Source of the DNA: Flavobacteriales bacterium UBA7690
GTDB lineage: Bacteria > Bacteroidota > Bacteroidia > Flavobacteriales_F > PHOS-HE28
DNA length: 29,573 nt
Assembly (NCBI GenBank): GCA_002482775.1
Contig: DLGQ01000094.1
Coordinates: forward strand, 22,267 to 51,839
Direction: 5' to 3'
Both the position numbers and the translations under genes were made by a program. A model generated the notes under the pieces. The model ran no database searches. It had not been told where the DNA came from and saw only the letters and a program-made list of their open reading frames with translations. Positions 22,192 through 29,565 of the stretch are shown here, piece by piece (the stretch's first letter is position 1; every line of letters starts with the position of its first letter).

Positions 22192-23520
22192 CTACGCGAA
22201 CCACCGCACGCTCAGCGCGATGATCCGGCAGCACTCCATCAGCTGCTCTTCGGTGATCACCAAGGGTGGTGCGAAGCGGATGATATCGCCGTGCGTGGGC
22301 TTGGCAAGCAGGCCGTTGTCGCGCAAGAGCAAGCACAGTTCCCATGCGGTTTTCGGTGAGCCATCAGCAGCCGTTCGCGGCTCGATGATCACGGCGTTCA
22401 GCAGGCCTTTGCCGCGCACGAGTTTCACGTAGGGCACTTCGTCCACCAGTTTTTGCATTTCGCTGCGGAAGATGTGGCCGAGGCGTTCGGCGTTGTCGGC
22501 GAGCTTCTCGTCCTTCACGATCTCCAACGCTTCCATCGCCAAGCGCGCTGCCATGGGATTACCGCCGAAGGTGCTGCCGTGGCTGCCCGGTCCGAACACG
22601 TCCATCACGGCTTCATCCGCCAAGACCACGCTTACCGGATACATGCCACCGCTGATGGCTTTGCCAAGGATCACCACATCGGGCTTATCGGCATAGTTCC
22701 CATTCTTGCAGGTGCCCGAAGTGCAACCGCATGCGTGGCTGTGGCAACTCGCCAACAACTTACCGGTGCGTGCGATGCCGGTCTGTACCTCATCGGCCAT
22801 GAAGAGCACGTTGTTCGCCTTGCACAGCTTTATCGCCGTCGCGATGTAATCCTCATCGGGCACGAAAACCCCGGCTTCACCCTGGATGGGCTCCACCAGG
22901 AACGCGCAGACCGTGGGATCCTTCAACGCTTGCTCCAAGGCAGCAGGATCGTTGTACGGGATGGTGATGAAACCGGGCGTATACGGGCCGAACGCCGTGT
23001 TGCTGTCCGGATCGGTGCTTGCGCTGATGATGGTGATGGTGCGCCCATGGAAATTCCCGGCACACACGATGATCTTCGCTTGGTCCTTCGCGATGCCCTT
23101 TTTCATGTAGCCCCAGCGGCGGGCCATCTTCAACGCGGTCTCCACGGCTTCCGCACCGGTGTTCATCGGCAACATCTTGTCGTAGCCGAAGGTCTTGCAC
23201 ACGTATTCCGCGTAGCTCCCGAGTTTACTGTTGTAGAACGCACGGGAGGTCAGCGTGATCTCGCCCGCTTGCTCCTGCATGGCCTTCACCAGCCGCGGGT
23301 GGCAGTGGCCTTGGTTCACCGCGCTGTAGGCACTGAGGAAATCGTAATAGCGTTTGCCTTCCACATCCCACACGAACACGCCCTTTCCACTGTCCAGCAC
23401 CACGGGTAGCGGGTGGTAGTTGTGCGCACCGTACCGCTCTTCGAGTTCGATGGCTTGCTGTGTCTTGGTACGGATGCTGGTCTCTTGCATGGCTTGCGTG
23501 GCGCGGCTTTTCCGCTCCAT
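22192..23520 (-). CDS. rocD: Ornithine--oxo-acid aminotransferase with Cys-rich insertion
   Basis: A 442-residue PLP enzyme of the class III aminotransferases. It converts ornithine and 2-oxoglutarate to glutamate-5-semialdehyde and glutamate. Family marks are NYHPLPVVLDSGKGVFVWD, SAYSAVNQGHCHP, the substrate-pocket Tyr/Phe region, NTGAEAVETALKMARRW, FHGRT, ADEVQTGIARTGK with D243, and the PLP lysine K287 in LGKAISGG. An unusual insertion at residues 258-272 contains C259, H260, H262, C264, C266 and C271 immediately after the GKLLA loop, where many homologues have a short DHE-type turn. A perfect TACTTTTG -7 box ends 8 bases before the ATG at 23520. The second Met (23490) is an alternative start. 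Confidence 0.93.
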   Translation of the reverse strand: MERKSRATQAMQETSIRTKTQQAIELEERYGAHNYHPLPVVLDSGKGVFVWDVEGKRYYDFLSAYSAVNQGHCHPRLVKAMQEQAGEITLTSRAFYNSKLGSYAEYVCKTFGYDKMLPMNTGAEAVETALKMARRWGYMKKGIAKDQAKIIVCAGNFHGRTITIISASTDPDSNTAFGPYTPGFITIPYNDPAALEQALKDPTVCAFLVEPIQGEAGVFVPDEDYIATAIKLCKANNVLFMADEVQTGIARTGKLLASCHSHACGCTSGTCKNGNYADKPDVVILGKAISGGMYPVSVVLADEAVMDVFGPGSHGSTFGGNPMAARLAMEALEIVKDEKLADNAERLGHIFRSEMQKLVDEVPYVKLVRGKGLLNAVIIEPRTAADGSPKTAWELCLLLRDNGLLAKPTHGDIIRFAPPLVITEEQLMECCRIIALSVRWFA

Positions 23521-23528
23521 GGGGGCCG

Positions 23529-23536
23529 CAAAAGTA
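23529..23536 (-). promoter_or_regulatory. -7 box of rocD
   Basis: The minus strand reads TACTTTTG, a perfect TAnnTTTG, ending 8 bases before the rocD ATG. It lies back to back with the rlmD -7 box in a 57-base divergent intergenic region. Confidence 0.55.
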
Positions 23537-23539
23537 GGG

Positions 23540-23547
23540 TATCTTCG
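23540..23547 (+). promoter_or_regulatory. -7 box of rlmD
   Basis: TATCTTCG has the TAnnTT core and final G. It lies 30 bases before the rlmD ATG and 3 bases from the divergent rocD box, so the two promoters probably compete or are co-regulated. Confidence 0.4.
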
Positions 23548-23577
23548 CCGCCCCTATAGCTAGTCCAGAGCCCTTGC

Positions 23578-25008
23578 ATGCGTAAGAACCGATCGAAAGA
23601 ACCCCTCTTCTTCGAGAACCTCACTATTGAAAGCGCCGGTGCGCAAGGCAAGGCCATCGCCAAGCACGAGGGCATGGTGGTGTTCATCACCGGCGCTGTG
23701 CCGGGCGATGTGGTGGATGTGCGTGTAACGAAGAAGAAGAGCAACTATGCCGAGGCCATCACCACGCGTATAGTGAAGCCTTCGGTGGACCGCATCCCGG
23801 CTTTCTGCCAGCATTTCGGCACCTGTGGCGGCTGCAAATGGCAAGACCTCTCCTACCCCAAGCAACTCGAGTACAAGCAGCAGCAGGTGATAGACAACCT
23901 GGAACGGCTGGGCGGGTTGACCTTGCCAAGCGTGACGCCGATCATGGCATCGCAGGGGATGCAGTACTACCGGAATAAACTCGAATTCAGTTTCTGCAAC
24001 AGCCGTTGGTTCACGAAGGAAGAAGTGGCCAATGACCAGCGCGGCGAGGACAAGAACGCGCTCGGTTTCCACATACCGATGCGTTTCGACCGGGTGCTGG
24101 ATATCCGCGAGTGTTATCTGCAACCGGAGCCCAGCAACAGCATCCGCAACTTCTTCCGCGAACATGCGCGCGTACACGGCCTTTCCTTCTACGACCCACG
24201 TGAACACGTCGGCTTCTTACGCACCTTGTTGATCCGCACCACCACCACGGGTGAATGCATGGTGTTGTTGGCGCTCGGTCACGAAGACGTGGATGCGCGC
24301 GAACGGATCCTGAGCGAACTGGTGCAACGTTTCCCGCAACTCACCAGCGTGCTGTGGACGGTGAACACGAAGAAGAACGACACCATCTACGACTTGGACA
24401 TCCAGGTGTTCCATGGTCGTGATCACATCATCGAAGAGCTCCCTGACGGTCCGGGTGGTCGTCCTCTGAAATTCCGCATCGGCCCGAAGACCTTCTTCCA
24501 GACCAACCCGCAGCAGACCATCGACATGTACCGCCTCACGCGCGATCTCGCTGGGCTTACGGGCGAAGAGAACGTGTACGACCTCTACTGCGGCGCGGGT
24601 AGCATCACACTTTACCTCGCTGCGAAAGCGAAACATGTTGCCGGTGTGGAGCTGGTACCCGAAAGCGTGGCCGATGCCCGCTTGAACGCGGAGTTGAACG
24701 GCATCAGCAACGTGAGCTTCACCAGCGGTGACATGAAGAAGGTGATGGACGCCGCCTTCGTGCAACGCAATGGCAAGCCCGATGTGGTAGTGACCGATCC
24801 ACCACGCGCCGGTATGGATGAACCCGTTGTTCGCCATTTGTTGGAATTAGCGCCACCACGCATCGTCTATGTCAGCTGCAACCCGGCAACACAAGCCCGC
24901 GACCTCGCGATCCTGAACGACACCTACCGCATCGACTTCGTGCAGCCGGTGGACATGTTCCCGCATACGTACCACGTGGAGAACGTGGTACGGTTGGTGA
25001 AGCGATGA
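23578..25008 (+). CDS. rlmD: 23S rRNA (uracil-C5)-methyltransferase RlmD
   Basis: A 476-residue SAM-dependent methyltransferase of the TrmA/RlmD family, predicted to methylate a uridine of 23S rRNA (U1939 in E. coli). An N-terminal TRAM-like domain (about 8-68) is followed by a 4Fe-4S cluster motif, C77-x5-C83-GG-C86, with C179 as the likely fourth ligand. The SAM-binding motif VYDLYCGAGSITLYLA is at 333-348. VTDPPRAGMD (405-414) and the catalytic Cys in VSCNPATQARDL (C434) complete the set. The length fits the family. Other family members (RlmCD, RumB-type) cannot be excluded without alignment. Confidence 0.93.
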   Translation: MRKNRSKEPLFFENLTIESAGAQGKAIAKHEGMVVFITGAVPGDVVDVRVTKKKSNYAEAITTRIVKPSVDRIPAFCQHFGTCGGCKWQDLSYPKQLEYKQQQVIDNLERLGGLTLPSVTPIMASQGMQYYRNKLEFSFCNSRWFTKEEVANDQRGEDKNALGFHIPMRFDRVLDIRECYLQPEPSNSIRNFFREHARVHGLSFYDPREHVGFLRTLLIRTTTTGECMVLLALGHEDVDARERILSELVQRFPQLTSVLWTVNTKKNDTIYDLDIQVFHGRDHIIEELPDGPGGRPLKFRIGPKTFFQTNPQQTIDMYRLTRDLAGLTGEENVYDLYCGAGSITLYLAAKAKHVAGVELVPESVADARLNAELNGISNVSFTSGDMKKVMDAAFVQRNGKPDVVVTDPPRAGMDEPVVRHLLELAPPRIVYVSCNPATQARDLAILNDTYRIDFVQPVDMFPHTYHVENVVRLVKR

Positions 25009-25026
25009 GGCATTCTACTTGGGATC

Positions 25027-25105
25027 AACCGTGAATGGACGGGAATGAACGGCAATAGACCAACCCCACGCATTCATTCACGTTGATACACGTCCATTCA
25101 CGGTT
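25027..25105. repeat. Array of degenerate gtgaatggac decamers with 15-bp inverted repeat
   Basis: AACCGTGAATGGACG (25027-25041) is the perfect inverse of CGTCCATTCACGGTT (25091-25105). Inside, 10-bp units follow one another: GTGAATGGAC, GGGAATGAAC and GGCAATAGAC forward, then GTGAATGGAC, GTGTATCAAC and GTGAATGAAT read from the opposite strand. It lies between the rlmD stop and the next start and is non-coding. It may act as a terminator-like cruciform or be a mobile repeat. Confidence 0.75.
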
Positions 25106-25167
25106 CGTTCTTTTCCCAAGCGCCAGCTTGCAGCGTTGTACGATCTTCGCATCCCCAAGACCCACAC

Positions 25168-25896
25168 ATGCACACCCTACTTCGCCGGGCATCGTTCGTA
25201 GCAGCATTGCTTGCGACCTGCACCCTTTCGGCACAAACCCTCACGGAGAACTACATCGAGCTCACCGTATCGGATACGTTGTCATCCAAGCTCAAGCGCA
25301 TCACGTATTCCTTCACCCCACAGGCGGCAGAGATGCATAGCGATGCGGTGTACGAAGAGAGCGACGACTGGGAGAAGATCCAGAAGAAGATCGAGGAAGA
25401 GTCGCGCGAAAAAGCCGATAAGTTGAAGTCAAAACTGGTGAAGGAGGGTTTCAAACTAACGGACGCAAGCCCCTCGTATGACGACTATACGATCAGCTCG
25501 TATGAGGAAATGAGCGAAACAGCAAGCGTGGACGTGGAACTGGCTAACGAGGCCGAACTGAAACGTTTAGTGGCCTACCTGCGCAACGAAGGCAAGGGCG
25601 ACGGCCACGTGAGCAAATGGGAATACGAACCCAACAGCGGTTCTGAGGTGGAGTTGATGCAACGCCTCCACAAGCGTGCAGAAGAACAAGCACGCACCTT
25701 GGCAACGATGGGGGGTCGCAAACTCGGCAAGCTCATCTCTGCCCATGCGCCGGGATCAGGAACAGGACTTTCCTGGTTGGACAGCATCATGGAAATGGCG
25801 AAGCAGGAAATGATGAAGAGCGAATTCGGTCGCAACCCGGAATTCTTCAACCTACGCGAGCGCTCCTTGACGTTCCGGTTCGCACTTGTGGATTGA
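25168..25896 (+). CDS. Secreted SIMPL-like (DUF541-like) protein
   Basis: A 242-residue protein with a signal peptide of residues 1-23 (SFVAALLATCTLSAQ). The mature part starts with a strand, NYIELTVSDTLSSKLKRITY, then has a Lys/Glu-rich helix. The later part, LMQRLHKRAEEQARTLATMG followed by GRKLGKLISA, resembles the SIMPL/DUF541 signature in which a long helix precedes 'G.klG...'. SIMPL proteins are periplasmic and poorly understood. The match is by pattern only. The stop is 2 bases before the ATG of the methyltransferase-Rof gene, so the two are probably one transcript. Confidence 0.72.
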   Translation: MHTLLRRASFVAALLATCTLSAQTLTENYIELTVSDTLSSKLKRITYSFTPQAAEMHSDAVYEESDDWEKIQKKIEEESREKADKLKSKLVKEGFKLTDASPSYDDYTISSYEEMSETASVDVELANEAELKRLVAYLRNEGKGDGHVSKWEYEPNSGSEVELMQRLHKRAEEQARTLATMGGRKLGKLISAHAPGSGTGLSWLDSIMEMAKQEMMKSEFGRNPEFFNLRERSLTFRFALVD

Positions 25897-25898
25897 GC

Positions 25899-26705
25899 AT
25901 GTCCTCAGCCACGTTGGATGCACGGTACTGGGATCAACGATACGCGGAAGGCAACTCCCCGTGGGACATCGGCGCACCGTCCACACCCTTGGCCACCTTC
26001 TTGGAAGGCTTGGCGGATAAGGATCTGCGCATCCTCCTTCCCGGTGCTGGCCGGGCGTACGAAGCGGAATATGCGCATCGCCTTGGTTTCACCCAGGTAT
26101 TCCCGATGGACCTCACCGGTGCGCCGTTCGAGGATCTGTTGAATCGCTGCCCGGAATTCCCGAAAGAGCACTTGTTGGTGGGAGACTTCTTCGCGCATGA
26201 TGCGGAATACGACATCGTACTGGAACAGACGTTCTTCTGTGCGCTCGACCCATCACTGCGCAGCACGTATGTTGAGCAGATGCACCGCGTACTGAAGCCC
26301 GCAGGGCAACTCGTAGGGGTGCTGTTCGATTCGGTGCCGAACCCCGTTGGTCCTCCCTTCGGTGGTTCCGAAGAAGAATACCGCTCACTTTTCACACCGC
26401 TCTTTCCCGGTGTTTCCTTCGCGCGTTGTTACAACTCCATACCACCTCGTGCTGGTCGCGAATTGTGGTTGAAAGCGACCAAGCCAACGCCCTATGCACC
26501 GATCGACTGCAACTTCTACGATCACTTCGAGGCAGCGGCCACATTGAAGGAAATGGTGACCATTCAGTTGCGCGATGGATCGGAACTACAGGGTTCGATC
26601 GTGGATCTCTTCGTGCGTGAACAGATCGAATGGATGCGCTTGAGCGATGGAACAGAGGTCCGCTTGGATGAAGTGCGCGATCTGCACCGTCCGCAACATG
26701 GTTGA
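25899..26705 (+). CDS. TPMT-like methyltransferase fused to a Rof (Rho-binding antiterminator)-like domain
   Basis: A 268-residue cytosolic protein with two parts. Residues 1-195 form a class I SAM-dependent methyltransferase of the thiopurine S-methyltransferase-like family. It has YWDQRYAEGNSPWDIGAPS at the N-terminus, the SAM motif RILLPGAGRAYEAEYA (44-59), LVGDFF, VLEQTFFCALDP, and a C-terminal RAGRELWLKATK that normally ends the family. Residues 198-265 then match the Rof/PF07073 pattern: PIDCNFYDHFEAAATL, MVTIQLRDGSELQGSIVDL and GTEVRLDEV. E. coli Rof has PINCDDYDNLELA, LELKDGEKLQ and RLDKI at the same places. Standalone Bacteroidota Rof-like proteins usually start just before the PIDCNFYD motif. 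Here the frame is continuous with no stop or internal start at the joint. The ATG at 25899 is preferred over the TTG at 25893. Confidence 0.82.
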   Translation: MSSATLDARYWDQRYAEGNSPWDIGAPSTPLATFLEGLADKDLRILLPGAGRAYEAEYAHRLGFTQVFPMDLTGAPFEDLLNRCPEFPKEHLLVGDFFAHDAEYDIVLEQTFFCALDPSLRSTYVEQMHRVLKPAGQLVGVLFDSVPNPVGPPFGGSEEEYRSLFTPLFPGVSFARCYNSIPPRAGRELWLKATKPTPYAPIDCNFYDHFEAAATLKEMVTIQLRDGSELQGSIVDLFVREQIEWMRLSDGTEVRLDEVRDLHRPQHG

Positions 26706-26762
26706 TGAGATCGACTTGAACGATCGAAAAGGATCTCGCAACTTCAGCCTCCCATTTCCGGA

Positions 26763-27170
26763 ATGAGATCCCTCGCTAGAACGGCAACTGAGTATTTCGA
26801 CCAGCTCGAACCCGAGCGGCGCGAGCCGTTGCTTCGTTTACGCAAGATGATCGTGGGCATCTGGCCGGGCATCGTGGAGGACATGGACCGTGAGATGCCC
26901 ACGTACCACTTGAAGGGCCGCACGTTGTGCGCGTTGGCCAGCCAGAAGAATTTCATGGTGCTGTACATCATTCCGCATGATCTGCTGAACGCCTTCAAGA
27001 AAGACCTGTTGGTCTTCGACAAGGGGCGCTCCTGCATCCGCTTCAAGCGCTTGGAGCAGGGAACGCTGGACCTCTTTGACCGCATCATCAAATACACCGG
27101 TAGCCAGATGGACGAAAGTCAATTGGTGGAAGTCCGGACCCGGCGCCAACCTTCTCGGTTGGTGAGTTGA
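26763..27170 (+). CDS. DUF1801 (YdhG-like) protein
   Basis: A 135-residue small cytosolic protein with the DUF1801 pattern. It begins with an N-terminal helix, ATEYFDQLEPERREPLLRLR, followed by the MPTYHLKGRTLCALASQKN strand pair, MVLYIIPHD, and GRSCIRFKRLEQ with a terminal helix (LDLFDRIIKY). The length is normal for the family. Biochemical role is not established; some members are called iron chaperones. The stop at 27170 is followed 26 bases later by the phosphoribosyltransferase gene. Confidence 0.87.
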   Translation: MRSLARTATEYFDQLEPERREPLLRLRKMIVGIWPGIVEDMDREMPTYHLKGRTLCALASQKNFMVLYIIPHDLLNAFKKDLLVFDKGRSCIRFKRLEQGTLDLFDRIIKYTGSQMDESQLVEVRTRRQPSRLVS

Positions 27171-27183
27171 GCGCCCTGCTGCT

Positions 27184-27191
27184 TACTTTTC
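27184..27191 (+). promoter_or_regulatory. -7 box of the 27197 phosphoribosyltransferase gene
   Basis: TACTTTTC (followed by G) ends 5 bases before the ATG. A TTG at 27159-27161 lies 22 bases upstream, within the Bacteroidota spacing range. Confidence 0.5.
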
Positions 27192-27196
27192 GGCGC

Positions 27197-27697
27197 ATGC
27201 CCGGCAAGACCATCGTTCTAGACCACGACCGCGTCCAGCGCAAGCTCACACGCATCGTCCATCAGTTGCATGAGGAATACCATGCGGAGCAAGACATCGT
27301 ATTGGTCGGCATCGCTCCACGCGGGCTCACCCTTGCCAAACGGTTACAGGCCGGCCTTTCGGAAGCCACGGACATGAAGGTGGAACTCGTGGAGCTGAAG
27401 TTGGACAAGGATGCACCGTTGGAACGTCCGGCGAAACTCTCAGTGGAACCTTCCACCTTGCGCGACCGCGTGGTGGTGCTGGTGGATGATGTGTTGATGA
27501 GCGGCCGCACCTTGATGCACGCGGCGAGTTTCCTGGTCCAAGTTCCACTGAAGAAATTGACCACCGTTGTTCTCGTGGATCGCCGCCACCGCGCCTACCC
27601 GATCCGTGCGGACATCGTGGGGCTCACGCTAAGCACCACGTTGCAAGAGCACATCAGCGTGGAACTGGGGAAGAAGGACACCGTCTATTTGGCCTGA
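27197..27697 (+). CDS. PyrR-like phosphoribosyltransferase
   Basis: A 166-residue type I phosphoribosyltransferase-fold protein. The PRPP-binding loop is RVVVLVDDVLMSGRT (91-105), with the two acidic residues followed by the SGRT loop. GIAPRGLTLAKRL (38-50) and LVDRRHRAYPIRADIVG near the C-terminus resemble PyrR, the pyrimidine-operon regulator and uracil phosphoribosyltransferase. The YRDD-type segment typical of PyrR is replaced by KLDKDAP, so assigning pyrR would be premature. No pyr genes are nearby. The 3' end overlaps the convergent shikimate kinase gene by 13 bases. The ATG at 27197 is preferred over the TTG at 27167, which would overlap the previous stop. Confidence 0.85.
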   Translation: MPGKTIVLDHDRVQRKLTRIVHQLHEEYHAEQDIVLVGIAPRGLTLAKRLQAGLSEATDMKVELVELKLDKDAPLERPAKLSVEPSTLRDRVVVLVDDVLMSGRTLMHAASFLVQVPLKKLTTVVLVDRRHRAYPIRADIVGLTLSTTLQEHISVELGKKDTVYLA

Positions 27698-28194
27698 AGC
27701 ATTTCGGCGATCCGCAGCGCGATCCCTTCCGGCGTACCTACCGCTTCGATCCGCAAGTGCGCTCGGGCGTAGATCGGCAGACGCGGAGCCATCAACGCTT
27801 CCACCCGATCTCGTAAGGCAGCACCTTTCAGTCCGGCGAGCAAGGGCCTGTCTCCCCCTGCCCTTTCGATCCGCGGCATCAGCACATCCAACGGCACATC
27901 GAGCCAGAGGACGGTTCCTGAGGCCTTCATCCGTTGCATGTTATCGGCTTCGCACGGGGTACCACCGCCCATGGCGATCACGGCGTCGGGTCCAGCCAGG
28001 AGTTCGTGCAACACTTCGGCTTCCACCGTGCGGAACGCTTCTTCCCCCTCGCGTTCGAAGAACGGCTTGATGGGTCCGACGCGCTTCTCGATCACGCGGT
28101 CAAGGTCGTGGAAAGGCAGGCCGAGCAGGGGTGCCAGCTCGCGACCGATACGCGATTTGCCGGTACACATGAAGCCGATGAGTTGGATGTGCAT
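27685..28194 (-). CDS. aroK: Shikimate kinase
   Basis: A 169-residue cytosolic P-loop kinase that phosphorylates shikimate to shikimate-3-phosphate, step five of chorismate synthesis. Walker A is G7-FMCT-G12-K13-S14. The shikimate-binding acidic pair is D30 and D32 (FHDLDRVIE). FEREGEEAFRTVE, MGGGTPC (glycine loop) and the lid Arg in GDRPLL follow. The length is normal. The ATG at 28194 starts MHIQLIGFMCTGKS; the longer ORF up to 28299 overlaps the divergent gene. It diverges from the GNAT-like gene across 40 bases. GATCTTTC on the minus strand (28206-28213) is a possible -7 box. Confidence 0.94.
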   Translation of the reverse strand: MHIQLIGFMCTGKSRIGRELAPLLGLPFHDLDRVIEKRVGPIKPFFEREGEEAFRTVEAEVLHELLAGPDAVIAMGGGTPCEADNMQRMKASGTVLWLDVPLDVLMPRIERAGGDRPLLAGLKGAALRDRVEALMAPRLPIYARAHLRIEAVGTPEGIALRIAEMLQAK

Positions 28195-28234
28195 GTGGAT
28201 CGGCCGAAAGATCGCACCTTCGCTGGTGATGGGG

Positions 28235-29404
28235 ATGAAGATCGTGCCGGTAACGGACAAACGAACGGAAGAGCAGTGGATGCGCCTGCCGTGGAGCATC
28301 TATGCCAACGACAAGAACTGGATCCCGCACCTGAAGCAGGATGTTGCCAAGGTGTTCGATCCGGCGAAGAACAAACTGTTGAAGGATGGCAAGGCCCAGC
28401 GCTGGAACCTGCTGGACGATGGCGGGAAGTGCATCGGACGGATCGCCGCCTTCATCAATCCGAAGACGGCGCACACGGAAAAACAACCCACCGGTGGCGT
28501 GGGCTTCTTCGAGTGCATCAACGATAAAGCGGCCGCCGCGCTGTTGCTGGACACCGCGCGCGACTGGTTGAAGTCGCACGGCATGGAAGCCATGGACGGC
28601 CCCATCAACCTCGGCGACCGCAACATGTTCTGGGGGCTGCTGATCAAGAACTACACGGACCCGCCCATCTACGGCACCAACTACAACCCTGCGTATTACA
28701 AGGAACTGCTGGAGGGTTATGGTTTCCAGCTGTACTTCAACCAGCTCTTCTTCAAACGCAGTGCGCTGGTGCCGGTACAGCCCATTTTCCACCGGAAATT
28801 CAACCAGCTCGCCAACGACCCGGCCATCCGCATGCACGATGCCCGTGGCCGCAGTGTGGAGCAGATAGCATCGGACTTCCGCACCGTGTACAACGATGCA
28901 TGGGTGGACCACGACAACCACAAAGCGATGGACGAAGCCACGTCCATCAAGTTGGTGAGGGCCATGAAGCCGGTGATGGATCCACGCCTGATCATCTTCA
29001 TACGCCACAACGACCGGCCCATCGCGATGTACATCAGCTTGCCGGAGCTGAACGAGATCTTCAAACACGTGAACGGCGACCTCAACTGGCTGGGCAAGTT
29101 GAAATTCCTGTGGTACAAGAACACGGGTGCCGTGAAGACCATGACCGGCATCGTCTTCGGCGTGGCCAAGGAGTTCCAAGGCAAGGGCATTGAAGGAGCG
29201 CTGATCGTCTACGGCGAGAAGTTCATCGTGGACAAGAAGCTCTACCGCGACACGGTGCTCACCTGGGTGGGCGATTTCAACCCGCGCATGGTGAAAGTGT
29301 GCGAGAACCTCGGCGCGGAGAACTACCGCACGCTGGCCACTTACCGTTATCTCTTCGATCGGAGCAAGCCCTTCGAGCGGCATCCGATCATCGAGAAAAA
29401 GTAG
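28235..29404 (+). CDS. GNAT-like N-acyltransferase superfamily protein
   Basis: A 389-residue cytosolic protein. The C-terminal half (about 200-380) reads as a GNAT-like acyl-CoA-binding domain: DFRTVYNDAWVDHDNHKAMD, IIFIRHNDRPIAMYISLPEL, and a TGIVFGVAKEFQGKGIEGAL segment corresponding to the acetyl-CoA loop (Q/RxxGxG/A). WVGDFNPRMVKVCENLGAEN then resembles the final beta-alpha of GNAT folds. The N-terminal half (about 1-195) may be a second, degenerate GNAT repeat (GRIAAFINPKTAH, GGVGFFECIND). Similar two-copy proteins of this length exist in Bacteroidota. Substrate unknown. The ATG at 28235 was chosen; an in-frame ATG 6 bases earlier is equally possible. Confidence 0.8.
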   Translation: MKIVPVTDKRTEEQWMRLPWSIYANDKNWIPHLKQDVAKVFDPAKNKLLKDGKAQRWNLLDDGGKCIGRIAAFINPKTAHTEKQPTGGVGFFECINDKAAAALLLDTARDWLKSHGMEAMDGPINLGDRNMFWGLLIKNYTDPPIYGTNYNPAYYKELLEGYGFQLYFNQLFFKRSALVPVQPIFHRKFNQLANDPAIRMHDARGRSVEQIASDFRTVYNDAWVDHDNHKAMDEATSIKLVRAMKPVMDPRLIIFIRHNDRPIAMYISLPELNEIFKHVNGDLNWLGKLKFLWYKNTGAVKTMTGIVFGVAKEFQGKGIEGALIVYGEKFIVDKKLYRDTVLTWVGDFNPRMVKVCENLGAENYRTLATYRYLFDRSKPFERHPIIEKK

Positions 29405-29420
29405 GTTCGTCGATCAACGT

Positions 29421-29450
29421 TTTGTGGTTCGGGATGGATCGTTACTTTTG
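29421..29450 (+). promoter_or_regulatory. Promoter of tRNA-Lys
   Basis: TTTG (29421-29424), an 18-base spacer and TACTTTTG (29443-29450) are a perfect Bacteroidota primary-sigma promoter. The tRNA starts 43 bases further on, so a 5' leader of roughly 35 bases would be removed. Confidence 0.72.
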
Positions 29451-29492
29451 CGCTCCCTTCGGAAAGCGGGTCACCGATCAAGAAGTGTGGAA

Positions 29493-29565
29493 GATCCTGT
29501 AGCTCAGCTGGTAGAGCACGACACTTTTAATGTCGGGGTCCTGGGTTCGAGCCCCAGCGGGATCA
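29493..29565 (+). tRNA. tRNA-Lys (anticodon TTT)
   Basis: A 73-base complete cloverleaf. The acceptor stem GATCCTG pairs with CGGGATC (one T-G pair), discriminator A. The D-arm is AGCTCAGCTGGTAGAGC. The anticodon loop CTTTTAA with anticodon TTT at 29526-29528 closes on CGACA/TGTCG. The T-arm is CTGGG-TTCGAGC-CCCAG. CCA is not encoded. Confidence 0.97.

Noticed and set aside
22453..23409. 318-residue plus-strand ORF opposite rocD
   Set aside because: It is a shadow of a fully supported aminotransferase, with no recognisable domains.
27146..27162. CCAACC-ttctc-GGTTGG hairpin at the end of the DUF1801 gene
   Set aside because: It lies within coding sequence and lacks a T-run, so it is not called as terminator or attenuator.
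28100..29383. 427-residue minus-strand ORF opposite the GNAT-like gene
   Set aside because: It overlaps both aroK and the GNAT gene, and its composition is typical of the antisense frame of GC-rich genes.
29430..29502. Short ORF running into tRNA-Lys
   Set aside because: It overlaps the tRNA promoter and the tRNA itself, with no support for coding.
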